Part shown: positions 9,881-42,107 of the stretch, piece after piece
Numbering within the stretch: position 1 is the stretch's first letter
Layout: each line of letters opens with the position of its first letter
Origin: Theodoxus fluviatilis
Taxonomy: Eukaryota; Mollusca; Gastropoda; Cycloneritida; Neritidae
Reading direction: 5' to 3'
Assembly (NCBI GenBank): GCA_034096865.1
Contig: JAWQFJ010028530.1
Coordinates: 1-64,000, forward strand
Length of the DNA stretch: 64,000 nucleotides
The notes under the pieces: model-generated
What the model saw: only the letters and a program-made list of their open reading frames with translations
Database searches by the model: none
Told to the model about the DNA's origin: nothing
Translations under genes and position numbers: made by a program

Positions 9881-11047
9881 GAATCAGGTTCACCGACATG
9901 GAATTCATATAAATCGCCAAGTTGGTCGCACTATCTAGCAGGCTACTTTTCACGTCACCCCTGTGGCTGTGTTCAAATGTTCGATCGGTGTAACTATTGC
10001 ATATCAGGAAAATTATTCGTGCGTACTGATCTGAGCGTGTGCTAAGGCTGCCGATAGTTAGTGAGCCTGTTTGGGATAGCCTACAACACCACATCTAGCA
10101 GTTGCCTGGCCTAGAGGAAATTAACCAGAGTGCCAGGGAAGATTCCCAGCCACTATAGTTAGGTCATTCAAAACACCTGTGCCACTATACAGGCATTTTA
10201 CCTTTGGCCAAGGAGCCTTTGACGTAACTTACTCGAATGACTGCATGGTTATGTTAACTGAGTTCTTGTTTAATTAATTGTTCTGATCAATGATTACACA
10301 TTAAGGGACACGCGGAAGTAAACGTAGTTACCTAGGAAGGTGAAGTGTTTGTTTACAACGTACGTTGGTACAATTCAGATCGTGCGTGAGGAAAGGATGA
10401 CGTACTGGTAGTGATTCTTTGCGAACGTACGCATGAACGTTGCGTAATGTATATTCCTGCGTACATACAAGTACATGCATTTGCATTGATGGATAGGCAT
10501 GACTGAAGTATTTGTTGAAGGAAACACACAACACACATGTAGCATTATGAGCAAACCGCAGACGTAGTCGCATAACCATACACACGTGGGCTACTTAATT
10601 TAGCCCACGCACTGGTGAACGCGGACTAGATCGAGAGTAAACAAAATCTGCAATGGTGCTGCAGTTACATTAACAGATGGGCCACTCTCTTTCTACCCAT
10701 CCTTCCTTCCAATGTTTTCCACCTACTGGATTTACATAGAGATCACCAACATTTATTTATTCTGGCATGTTTGGCGTTTGTAAAACAAATGTTTTATTTG
10801 TCTTGCCTGAATCAGGACCGATAACTCTAGTACTGCGAGTTGTGCAGCGGCACATGGCGTTGTTGAGCTGCAGTGCTAGAGCGAGCGAAAGCGCATGGGA
10901 ATCTAGCCGTATTAATAGATTATTCATGCGTCGACCTGGTCGTCTTTCAGGAGTCTCCAGCTTCTCCAAGCCACGGTCTACCAGATACAACTCCTCCATT
11001 CGATAGGGCATCGCTGAATTCCTCAGGATTATTCACCTACTTCCATC
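9881..11047. other. Intergenic and 5' flank of the spermidine synthase gene
   Basis: No gene recognised. Small frames at 10328-10585 (-) and 10757-11011 (both strands) show no domain. The last few hundred bases should hold the promoter and 5'UTR of spermidine synthase. No TATA box is evident near 10850-11000, which fits a TATA-less housekeeping promoter, but a start site cannot be placed. Confidence 0.35.
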
Positions 11048-31533
<20,486 letters not shown>

Positions 31534-32500
31534 CATCCGGCGTTTGTCCCCCATGCTTCATTGAGGGACGGCTGCAGTTGGATGTGAGCTGACTGAAAGG
31601 GAAGAACTCAGATGGCACTGGACAGTTGGCACCAGGGATCTTGGAGACTCCTGCTCGCACTCTGGCCCCCCATTCCCAAGTCTGTCTGTTGTCTGCTCTC
31701 TGCAGATGTTCGCCCTTTTAACTGTTGTTCCTTTGGGGTCATGTTACTTGGTGTTTGAAATGATAATCAAGAGGGTTTTTATGTCAGGGAATGATTTGAT
31801 TGTCAAGGATTTTGAATACTAGTAAATCACACGATTGTGATGGATTAAAATAAGAAGGAAAAAAGGGGCCAAGTTGGTGGCAACTGACATGAAAAAAAAG
31901 AAGAGAAGAAATTGGCTGAAACCGGTTTTTAATGAAGTGCATCGAATTTGATACAGTTTTTTGCAACTCTGTGAGTCTTTGAACGGTTGATCTCATGCTG
32001 GATAGTCTGAATTGGGGTCATATCCCTGGATGTGCAGACATTTGTGTGCTGCACACTGATAATTTCACCTGTAACAGGTATCTGATAGATGTCGCTCCCT
32101 GGATGTTGTAGAACACTTGGTACCTATCTCTCTTTCTGCCTGTCTTTTCCACTTGCCAACCTTAGCCAATGATCCTTCTTCATCGTTTCTTCGAAGTAGG
32201 TTGTGATGAAATAGTTGCAATGACCATTGTGCATATTCAATACATATCTGGGATGGTATACATGCTTTTAATACTCTCTGAGCACCGTTCCTCTTCCTTG
32301 AGAATACTTATCTTTGTGAGCACGGAATAGGCATCTTGCACATTGTATGACCAATTGGAGTTCAATTAAAACTGTTGCTTGATGATACAAAGTGGCCAAG
32401 CTCTGTGGTTTTCTGAAACAATTTTCTATTTTTAAAATGTTGGCCACTGCACTTGACATGAAGATTATGAAGTCTTTTAAGATCAGAAGTTTTTCTTATT
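31534..32500 (+). other. Probable 3'UTR and flank of spermidine synthase
   Basis: Follows the stop codon. No perfect AATAAA is seen close to the stop; an ATTAAA-like hexamer occurs near 32358. The 3' end is therefore not placed. Confidence 0.35.
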
Positions 32501-32504
32501 ATTT

Positions 32505-33015
32505 TTCCTCCCTCTCCACCTTCCTCCTCCCTTCCTTCTCCCTTCCTCCTCTCTTCCTCCTCCCTTCTTCCTCCCTTCCTCTTCCCTTCCTCCCTTCCTC
32601 TTCCCTTCTTCCCTTCCTCCTCCTTCCTATTCCCTTCCTTCTCCTTCCTCCTCCCTTTCTCCTCCCTCCCTCCTTTCTCCCTCCTTCCTCCCTCCTTCCT
32701 CCTCCCACCTCCCTCCTCCCTTCTCCCTCCTCCCTCCTCCCTCCTCCCTCCTCCCTCCCTCCTCCCTCCTCCCTCCCTCCCTCCCTCCCTCCCTCCCTCC
32801 CTCCCTCCCTCCCTCCCTCCCTCCCTCCCTCCCTCCCTCCCTCCCTCCCTCTTCGTCCTCCTCCTTCTCCCCGCTCCTCCTCCTCATTCCCTCCCCCCCC
32901 TTCCTCTGCCTCTTCTCTCCCTCCTCCTTCCTCCTCCTCCCCCCCCCTCTCCCCCCCCCCCTCCTCCTCCTCCTCCCCCCTCCTCCCCCTCCTCCTCCTC
33001 CCCCCTTCCTTTATC
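32505..33015. repeat. Polypyrimidine (CCT/CCCT)n tract, about 500 bp
   Basis: Almost uninterrupted C/T on the + strand, including a pure (CCCT)n core near 32765-32850 and C-runs near 32940. Such DNA can form triplexes, and quadruplexes on the purine strand. The Pro/Ser/Leu-rich + frame and Gly/Glu/Arg-rich - frame are artefacts. Confidence 0.96.
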
Positions 33016-33029
33016 CTCCTCTTTTTCGG

Positions 33030-33290
33030 TCTTGTGACTTTCCACCCACTGGTGAGTGCTTTAACCACACCATTTTACCCCCAGTTATCAGGGTACTCTT
33101 GTCACTTCAACATCTCAACTCGCTGGGGAGCACAAAACCAGGCTGTGAATAAATGGGCCAAAGTTAGCATTCACAGTTTTTCAGCTCAGCCGGTACAGGT
33201 ACCCATTTTACTCCTAGGTGGTGAAAAGCACTAGCTGCAAGCGCCTACAAGTCAAGCATGTTAACTACTAAGCCACATAATCCCTGTGAC
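33030..33290 (+). repeat. Interspersed repeat family R2, copy 2
   Basis: Matches 19640-20002 (see that entry) from TTTCCACCCACTGG to ACTACTAAGCCACAT. It sits directly after the polypyrimidine tract. Confidence 0.6.
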
Positions 33291-33896
33291 TACTTCTACT
33301 ACTGCTACTGCTACTACTACACTGCTATTACTATTTCTACTACCTCTTATGAAGGAATGCAGAACTGGACATCATTGTCAGGTCTGTCAGCATCACTGAG
33401 AGATTTTAAAGTATGTCTATTTCAACTGTGATTATTTTGCATGTTAGAGTTAATATATCATAGTGACTTGAATTTTTCAAAACTGATGCAATTTACTGTT
33501 TCCTATCTTGCACTGCTGGATGTCAGTTTATGACTCAGCAATAATTCTGTTTAAAATCCATTTCTGCCTCATTCACTTATTCCAAGCCAGTGCTCTAGAT
33601 GAAAAGTTATGTTTGAGAATCTACTTGACATAGTACTACACAGATATTCTTGTTGTCTTTGCAGTGAAAATGAACTTGTTTCTAAGTTGATTTTGATCCT
33701 TGAGGCATATTTATGTTGTCAGGAAAAAAAATCTTTGTTTGACAAGAAATTGCTCTGTGTGACATTGACTGCAAAAGTGTCAGGATCATTTGGGTTTGTG
33801 ACCTTGAGTTGAAAAGAAATAGTAAGCAGACAGACTTTGAGAGAGCACAATATCAAAAAGAAATTGGATGATCAGAGCGTATCAAATCACTCATTG

Positions 33897-33946
<50 letters not shown>
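33897..33946. repeat. (ATT)n microsatellite
   Basis: About 16 ATT units. A weaker CTACTG-rich stretch lies at 33291-33345. Confidence 0.95.
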
Positions 33947-33947
<1 letters not shown>

Positions 33948-33949
33948 CA

Positions 33950-35400
33950 CTCTCCCAGATCACTCCATTGAAACATACAGAAAATCCTTAATATGTGGTT
34001 GTGCAAATGGAAGTAAGTTTTTATGGGAATCCAAGGGCTGATTTCTCTCTGCTTGTTTCTGTGTGTTGTCTCATGAAGTGTCCTGTCCTGTTGTCATGCC
34101 GAAGTTTTGGAGAGGATCTGTGAAGACCAGAGTTCCCATGGGAACCGCTGGTACTTGCTCAGTTTGAACTTGATGTGTGTGTGTACATGTGCATGTTTGT
34201 ATGTGTGCTTTTGTCAAATTCAGGCTTGTGAATTGGCTGTTATGCCTGGCAGCAAAAATCAACTGTGGATGATCACAGAGGGAGCTTGTAGGATCCCTGA
34301 TTTCGTGTGCTCATGGTGACAAGTGTCGCATCTGTTTTGTTGTGTTTTGTCAGTGTCTGTCATGGTCGTCATGTTGGTGTGCTTGGTGTCCGTAGATTGT
34401 TGTCTTGAGTGTTTCAATGATGGCAAACAGATGCTTATGCAAAGTCTAATATGTACAGAGTGTTATCATGAGAAAGTTCACGGACAGTTGTCACCTATTC
34501 CCATCAAGTTTGGGTAATTCTGAAACAGAATCTTTCCATCCTGGTGAGTATTTACTGTCAGGACTTGGAAAACTTTTATGATTATGTGTGATGGTCACAT
34601 GCCCAAACTTGTATTTTAACCCTATTTCAGAGACTGGGTACAGTTACGAGACTGCAGCGTCTCATAATGCTTGCATTGCCTATACATGTGGATTCCAGTG
34701 TTTGCCACAGTGATGAAGTGAAAGAAAATAGTAGGCAGAGAGGAGAAAACAATAATTCTTATGTTGGTTTTTAAGTTCATGGTAGGAGACTAAAAAAATT
34801 CCCTTTGAAACTTCATATTTCCCTCCTGGCAGCCAGAATTTTTAGCTGGAGAAGTGAATAAGAAAGTTTCCAACCAAACAAAAATATTACAACATGTTAT
34901 GATGGTATTTTTAGGAGCCTATTGTCATAACTTTTCGTATTAGTAACCAAATCAACTAGGTTTTTGAAATATTCAATTATTGTGATTATTATTTTAAATT
35001 ATATTAGCTAATGATAAAGGAATCTGAAATTAAATTGCAAGTAATTTTTAGGAGTCTGCCATTTGAAATGTTTTTGTACCTCTGCATAGTTTTGTGGACC
35101 TTTGGTAGTTTATTCGAATGGGTGGCAGTTGTGTAGTCATCACCACTTTACATATTGACTTTGAATAAGCATCTTCTTTATTCTATGTATCATCATCATT
35201 ATCATCGTCATTTCCATCTCAATAATTACATTCACCATAATGTCATGTCATTGCACCATGATCAGCTGCACAGAATCTGTATGACTTGAGATTAGACCAC
35301 GTGATTGCATACCATGCCTTTCCTTGAAGATGATGGATGTGGAGTGTGCAGAAACAGTCTGACAAGGGGATGCGTGAAAGTCGGAGTGTTGTGTGTCGAT
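33950..35400. other. Intergenic, nothing recognised
   Basis: AT-rich, low-copy sequence. Short frames (for example 34107-34319, 34323-34517) have no domain and no splice context. I see no gene here. Confidence 0.4.
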
Positions 35401-35486
35401 CGGCATAGCTCAGTTAGTGCCAGGCACTAACGCACTGGCTGCTGGTAAAGCAGCCATCTAATACTGGGGGGGGGGGGGGGGGGGGT
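35401..35486 (+). other. tRNA-like A-box head followed by poly-G
   Basis: GGCATAGCTCAGTTAGTGCC (35402-35421) matches the D-arm/A-box of a tRNA (TAGCTCAGTTAG), but no B-box or cloverleaf follows; a run of about 19 G begins at 35467. Best read as a relic of a tRNA-derived retroposon, not a tRNA gene. Confidence 0.35.
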
Positions 35487-38044
35487 GTGTGACAAAGACA
35501 GAATGTACAGGATCAAACATGTGATACTTGCTGGCCTTGCAGGGGAGGATTCAAGTGCGACTGTCCTTCCTGCCAGTTCTTTTGGCATGCAAGCTTTGCA
35601 GAGTGTGCTGAGGTACTGAGTCGGGTTCATGCCTTATGCACATCATGATTGCCAGTGGTAGAGGGTGTGAATGTATGTGCTTTCAAAGATTTTGTGACGT
35701 TGCCACAGACGTTTTTAAGAATATATTTTTACTGTAGGAAACCTTTTTAATAGATACTCAAGATATTTGTAAGATGTTACTTTACTAAGTGGATAGTTTG
35801 CAGGAATTTCTAGTAAAATCCAGTCCAATTTGTGTATGATTATATCATAACCTTGTTTCAATTCCATCAGTATTTCTGCAATAATATAAATGGCAAATTC
35901 CCTCTGAAACCTTGATGAAATTTGACGCTGTGTTCCTTTCTACATATTCATTGCCCTATGTATGTGTGAATTCTGTGTTATTGCGTTGATAATAAATCTA
36001 TGTTCCTTTTTTCTCCCTTAATATAGTTATTGCTGTAAGGGATTTATCTGAAATTGAACACATCCATTTTAACCAAGAAGTTGACTTTGGATGTTATAGA
36101 TCGTCATGCAATCTAATCTTGTGGCAGCGTCATTTTTTAATATCCCCACACTTGTTTGTGTTTGTACTCATAGAAAAGTGTTTAATTGCTTTGAATATAA
36201 AGCCGTTTAATTGCTTCAGAATTCACTGTAATTGACAATGAACTGAAGTGAATTATCATTATAATTTCTGCTGACAATCATGTAAAAATAGTTTCTTTTT
36301 TCTTCTTTTAATTTTTAAAAAATAATAAGTATCGAAGTTGTCGTAATCAGGAACGTTTTGGGCTGCAAAATGAGTTCTGTGCTCAAGCTCTGCCGTGGTG
36401 CTTAATCTGGGATGAGATGAAAGAAGAATGTCGGAATGTGCACTTAGTTATGACTCGAAGTTTGCCGAGTCACGGACAAAGCGGTACACAAATTTTGCAG
36501 GAGCTGTAGTGTCTTCAGAGAAAATATTACATGAAAGGGACCTCTTAATCCCATGAAGAAAACGTCTTGTCCTTCATGCTGACACGCCTCGTGTGTCCTC
36601 TTGCCAGTGCGTGACACGCCAGCCCTGGAAGGCTCCAGGAAAGACCAGAATTCGGGCAGCCTGCGCTCGACTAATGCGCCATCTGATTGGCTTGTCAACA
36701 TCCACTCATACACGGGAAGGCATAACGTGATAATTCGATCAAGATCATATGAAATACACGTGCCTAACAACGTTCCAGCTCGAATTAACTGCATATTAAT
36801 TTAATACCACTTGATTCCCGTCTGTTTACAAATCACTATTCGCCGACAGATGATGCAGCCGATTGGCAAATGACATGCTTTGTACTAAACTGCTTAGGCA
36901 CGCACACCCTGATTTGACAGTTCTACCTCCGCGTCTGACTGCTGGAAGCTGCGTCCTGCACATCGTCACATCAAGCTGTGATTCTACTTTTCACTTATCC
37001 ATATCCTCAACACAAATGTCCGTCAACTCTATTTTTTGGCACTTTGAAGCTGAAAAGCGGGACCTCATGCAGGGGAGTTGAGTTACTTGATGCAGCGATA
37101 ATTCTCAAGTTTATCACCATGTACATCTTTGTCAAAGCGCTTTTTTATTGATCAAGAGGAGCTTTAAAATGTTTTAATGTAATTTACTTCGTGATATTTG
37201 TCCATTTTAATCTGCACATGGTCACTCATTTGCAAAGCTATGCGCAGCGAAATTGGTTGGATGCATCGAGGGAACTAGGTGTCGCCGTCTGTCAGTAGTG
37301 GTCTTTCAAAGCCCTTCGCTGGGTACCTCACTTTTGAACTGTTTGCTGAGAGGAACTAGAACAATACACGACCATGAAGGAAACGGTCGTTTTCTAGTGG
37401 GGAACGGATCTTGAATGAAGCAAAAGACAACTAGAAGCACTATCAGTGAAAGCGTTGGTGATGATAATGGTGGTGATAACACAGAATGACATGAAAAAGG
37501 ATGGAATATCTGTGTTGTGTGCATAATACAAGTGCAAAACTTGATCTATTGTTTATGAAGGAAATTGACATGTGGGGAGATAAGGCTTTTTTGTATGTAC
37601 TGATTTACATTCCTGCCAGTGTTTGTGTGTGAAACTGAAGAATTTGAATAGTGGATGATGACAGTCATGACATCAATATCAACCGTCGCGAGCAGTTTGC
37701 TTTCAACGTATTTCTGTTGCTGCATAATTTGGCCCTCCCACCTCGAAATCTAGGCTTCATTTGGTGTTGAGTAATAAAATTCTTCCAACATACTATGAGG
37801 TTTTTGTCTTGTTTGTCTTTGGGTTGTCAAACTTTGTAACTTCTATAACACGGGAATGAAGCTATATTATGTAAGTGCGTGTGCAAACTGCTTTTCCTTG
37901 ACAGCATCTGCTGGCAGAAAAAGGAAGTTGGATTGAAGCAAAATACGAAGACGAAACGTCTTCACCAAAATAATATTATTTTACACGGAAAGCCTTTCTC
38001 TCTCTTGCCTCTTTTCACTCCAGTGACCCTTCTTCCTTTGCTTT

Positions 38045-38048
<4 letters not shown>
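35487..38048. other. Intergenic, nothing recognised
   Basis: AT-rich sequence with several AATAAA hexamers (for example near 35990 and 37772) but no gene that they would serve. The 116-aa - frame at 36794-36444 shows no domain. Confidence 0.4.
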
Positions 38049-38094
<46 letters not shown>

Positions 38095-38098
38095 TCTC
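38049..38098. repeat. (CT)n microsatellite
   Basis: About 22 CT units. Confidence 0.95.
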
Positions 38099-38385
38099 GT
38101 ACATTTATTCACAGAAAGTGATACAGGCATGATTAGAGGGGTCGCTACTTATCTTTATCATGCATTTAAGAGAAGGAAGGAAGCAATGTCCATAGATTTG
38201 CAAACTGAATTGTTTCTTAATTGAACAGAACTTTGTATTCTAAAGCGTTCATATAAGCTCTCATGATATTACTTAAGACTATTTAGACATACCAAGGAAA
38301 AAACTCCACCAAGTATATTGATACAATTTCTCATTTTGTTGTTACCATTGTGATGGGCCAAAGGCCTAAACAATAAACCAATTCG

Positions 38386-38390
<5 letters not shown>

Positions 38391-38452
<62 letters not shown>

Positions 38453-38528
38453 GTCTGTTTCTCTCTCTCTCTCTCCTGTATGTTTCTCTCTCTCTCTCCT
38501 GTATGTTTCTCTCTCTCTCTCTCCTGTA

Positions 38529-38578
<50 letters not shown>

Positions 38579-38625
38579 GTCTGTTTCTCTCTCTCCCGTC
38601 TCTCTCTCTCTCTCTCTCTCTCATA
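38391..38625. repeat. (CT)n microsatellite with CCTGTATGTTT interruptions
   Basis: CT repeats broken at intervals by CCTGTCTGTTT or CCTGTATGTTT, giving a minisatellite pattern within the microsatellite. Confidence 0.95.
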
Positions 38626-39572
38626 TGAACAGGCACGCACTCACACTCATGCACGCGCATGCGCCCCCACCATATCACACATAACTCTTCTCGGCATACC
38701 TGGCATGTGCTTTTAAACCCAAAGGCCAGATGAGCTACAACTCTCTACTCATACGCAAACTGCATTGCAATAGTCAACTAATTCTGGCCAGCCATTGCTG
38801 CACGATCATGAGCCAAGATGATGCAGCGCTTTGTGACCGCAGACAGGGAAAGACGACACAAAGTAAGAGACTGTGTCCGCAACACTTACACGAGAAGCAA
38901 ACCTCCCAAACGATGCACAAAGCTCTGCGTTGATCACGGTCTCCCCTTCCATCCCATTCCTTGCCGCCCGTTCACCATGCTAGCACTTGACTTCTTCGGA
39001 AGAGTTGGTAGAGTGCGAAGTGTCTGGCACGATGAACCAGTTACGGTTTCCCAGACCTAGTTCAGGTCTCCAGGTCGCGTGGCGACGTGCAGTTTCGATT
39101 CCACTTTGTGAACAGAACCTCTCGTTGCGGTAAACTTCAATGCAATGACGAGAGCAGGCGAAACATTAACGAGAATTTGATTTAGGAACGACGAGGGTGT
39201 GATAACAGCTTGCGTGCTCAGGGTTTGTCTTTCTGTGGAAAGACCAATCCCTGGCACCGAAGGTTATCGCTGGGACGCTGACGACTGCGAGAGGTCCATT
39301 TTAATAGAGATATCTTTTGACAAAACGGGGTTTTCAATCATTGTCATTGCCCCTGCACTGACGTCACATGGTCGACTTCGATGGAAAGCGAGATGAATGG
39401 TATTTCCTTATCGACCTGCTACTACTGCTCTAGGATATATTCAAAATAAGCTTGTATGAATAAAGCCTGCTTTTAAAAGTTTGCGGCAAAAACACTTTCA
39501 ATAACTGTTCATAAAACCAAAAATGAATGGATTATTTCTTGAATTGGCGACGTGTACTATTGTATGGCCAAA
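38626..39572. other. Intergenic, no gene recognised
   Basis: Contains an 80-aa + frame (38818-39060), rich in Arg and Cys, with no recognisable domain. Nothing else stands out. Confidence 0.35.
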
Positions 39573-40352
39573 TTTAAAGAACTTAATGAATATGTAGGTT
39601 GCCCTCGGAGACTTATCCCCCTGTGGGTTCGGGGTAAGAATTGACCCACCGCGTCTCCCTACGCGATTCGTAAGAGGCGAATAACTAGGGACACCGTGAC
39701 TTGATTTGCGTTTACTCTAAACTGTTCTAGTGATTTTCGTGCTTAATGGCCTTAAATAGCCTACAAGGCTGATAGGCCGTAAAACTCCATCCATCCCTCG
39801 GAGACTTGAGAGAAAGAACTCAATAAATACTAGGTTGCCCTCGGAGACTCGAGAGAAAGAACTCAATAAATTTGTAGGTTGCCCTTGGAGTCTTGAGAGA
39901 AAGAACTCAAATAAATTTGTAGGTTGCCCTTGGAGTCTTGAGAGAAAGAACTCAAATAAATTTGTAGGTTGCCCTTGGAGTCTTGAGAGAAAGAACTCAA
40001 ATAAATTTGTAGGTTGCCCTTGGAGTCTTGAGAGAAAGAACTCAAATAAATATGTAGGTTGCCCTCGGAGTCTTGATAGAAAGAACTCAAATAAATTTGT
40101 AGGTTGCCCTCGGAGTCTTGAGAGAAAGAACTCAATAAATATGTAGATTGCCCTCTGAGATTCGAGAGAAAGAACTCAATAAATATGTAGATTGCCCTCG
40201 GAGATTCGAGAGAAAAAAAACTCAATAAATATGTAGACTGCCTTCGGAGATTCGAGAGAAAGAACTAAATAAATATGTAGACTGCCTTCGGAGACTCGTG
40301 AGAAAGAACTCAATAAATTTGTAGGTTGCCCTCAGAGACTTGAGAGAAATTC
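39573..40352. repeat. 44/45-bp minisatellite interrupted by a SINE-like insertion
   Basis: Unit containing AAAGAACTCAATAAAT, GTAGGTTGCCCT and CGGAGACTTGAGAG. About 12 copies lie to the right of the SINE-like element and one diverged copy (39573-39614) to its left. Middle copies carry AAATAAA and TTGGAGTC variants. Frames through it (103-120 aa, both strands) are artefacts. Confidence 0.94.
39615..39794 (+). mobile_element. SINE-like retroposon, copy 2, with 13-bp target-site duplication
   Basis: A 180-bp element starting ATCCCCCTGTGGGTTCGGGG and ending GGCCGTAAAACTCCATCCAT. It is flanked by exact copies of CCCTCGGAGACTT (39602-39614 and 39795-39807), which is host minisatellite sequence, so the element was inserted into a repeat unit. 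The CCAT-type tail and the target duplication fit a non-autonomous retroposon. GGGTTCGGGG near the 5' end weakly resembles a pol III B-box. It shares a 70-bp identical block with copy 3. Confidence 0.8.
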
Positions 40353-40634
40353 AACAGCAAATCGATCAGGCTGTTGTCGCGCCCACGTGCTGCAGCTAGC
40401 TTTGAACGATAAATCGAATCAACAGGCGTGAGTTGCCACCAAAACGGAGAAGACAGCTGTGTTCACTGAGCTGTTTCCCACAGGCGTCTGTACACACAGG
40501 TAGAAAGAATATCATCGAGGCAGACGGACAATCCATGCAGGCTGGGTACGGGCCACATACAGGCTAAGCTACAGAACCAACATTCGGACTCAAAATGGTG
40601 ACGGACGATTAAACTTTAAAGTGAACAGCTGTTG

Positions 40635-40665
<31 letters not shown>

Positions 40666-41167
40666 GCGCTACTCGGCAGCAAGAGAGGGTTACAATCCTA
40701 GTTGAAACACACAAAGGAAGCTACAGTTCTTGATCGTTGTTCAAAGGAGGACATAATTATGCTGAAACAGACAAATTAAAAAGGGGTTTGAGGCAGAGTG
40801 AAACTGAGCAAATGTTCTGTTCAAAGCCTTCGCCAGTTGCGAAGGAAGTATTACGCAATTACGGGTGGGAATCGTTAACTATCTACGTGTACTACTTCAT
40901 ATGGATGATAACAAACTTCATAGACGCCAGAACATTCGTTCTATTTCTGTAGTTGGGAGGAGATCATGGGTCATCCCTCACAGCAGTCCAGTCGTTCTTC
41001 TGAGTGGCCTGAATATTTCTCTTTGTAAAGTAAAAACACTTACACTTAAAAACTAATTAAATAAACCCAGAATTTCCCCGTCCGAGGGATAGAACCTGGC
41101 ACTGAGCCTCGCACATCGTCCATCCCCCAAAGCATGCTCGCCTATCTCCGCCCGTCAAAAGACTTTA
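40353..41167. other. Intergenic with poly-G tract
   Basis: Low-copy sequence with a run of about 31 G at 40636-40666. No gene recognised. Confidence 0.45.
40636..40666. repeat. Poly-G tract, about 31 G
   Basis: One of the longest G runs in the window; quadruplex-prone and likely length-variable. Confidence 0.93.
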
Positions 41168-41360
41168 GGCTTGTTCACGAGGCGCAGCGATTCAAAGCGC
41201 TGGACAGCGCTTGCGCCGTGAAACGGCTTGTTCAGGACGCGTAGCGCTGCATGTGATTCGGCGCTTTGCAGCGCTGCGCCTCCTAAACAAGCCGTTTCAC
41301 GGCGCAAGCGCTGTCCAGCGCTGAGCAGCGCTTTGAATCGCTGCGCCTCGTGAACAAGCC
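41168..41360. mobile_element. Palindromic MITE with nested second inverted repeat, flanked by TA
   Basis: A 193-bp foldback sequence. Its ends are GGCTTGTTCACGAGGCGCAG and the reverse complement, and the first 34 bp of both arms are identical. The arms continue with GGACAGCGCTTGCGCCGTG, and the right arm carries an extra 10 bp (AGCGCTGAGC). Inside lies a second inverted pair, GGCTTGTTCAGGACGC and GCGCCTCCTAAACAAGCC, resembling the outer ends. TA dinucleotides at 41166-41167 and 41361-41362 suggest a mariner-type target duplication. No transposase is present. Confidence 0.8.
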
Positions 41361-41725
41361 TATGGTTTCAACAAGCGAGTAGAGGCTGACGGGAAAAATC
41401 TGGGTTTATTATTTTCATTATTTTGACAATGTGGGATGTCATACTGGCTGCAACCTTGGTTCAACGTCTACGACGGGCCAAATCAAAAAAGACAAAAGGT
41501 ATTTACAGGAACTTCCCATCCCTTCTAACTTGTTTAAAAATTAATAGCATACATCAGCGCCCACTCTTCGTTATCAATAATATGAAACAAAATATAACCT
41601 ATCTTCCAAGTGAACATTTCCCATTTGAAACATTTCCCTGATAAATGTCACACAAATGAGTTTTTTGTGCGTCTTTCCTTTTTTCCGTTCATGAGTTCCT
41701 AAAAGAATTAAATGCTCCCTACACA

Positions 41726-41842
41726 CGCGCGCGCGCGCACACACACAAGCACACACACGCACACACACAAGCAGACACACAAGCACACACACACATACAC
41801 ACACTCACACACACAAGCACACACAAAAGCACACACACACCC
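41726..41842. repeat. (CA)n microsatellite with AAGCA interruptions
   Basis: CA repeats, initially CGCGCG, with periodic AAGCACACA variants. Confidence 0.94.
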
Positions 41843-41928
41843 TACCTTTCCCCCTTTCCCCCTTCCCCCTTAATATCCCGCAAAACACTATTTCAAAAAA
41901 GGGAACAACACACCTAGCCCTAAAGTTT

Positions 41929-42107
41929 CCCCCTGTCAGCTGGGGGATAAGAATGACCTACTACGTCTCCGAACGCGATTCTTAAGAGGCGAGTAACTAG
42001 GGACACCGTGACTTGATTTGCGTTTACTCTAAACTGTTCTAGTGATTTTCGTGCTTAATGGCCGTACAGAGTCTACAAAGGTTGATAGGCCGTAAAGCAC
42101 CATCCAA
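41929..42107 (+). mobile_element. SINE-like retroposon, copy 3
   Basis: Same family as copy 2. The 70 bp from TAACTAGGGACACCGTGACT to GTGCTTAATGGCC are identical in both. It ends GGCCGTAAAGCACCATCC. No clean target-site duplication was found. Confidence 0.72.

Noticed and set aside
32392..33234. Pro/Ser/Leu-rich 280-aa frame and Gly/Glu-rich 189-aa - frame
   Set aside because: Polypyrimidine tract translation.
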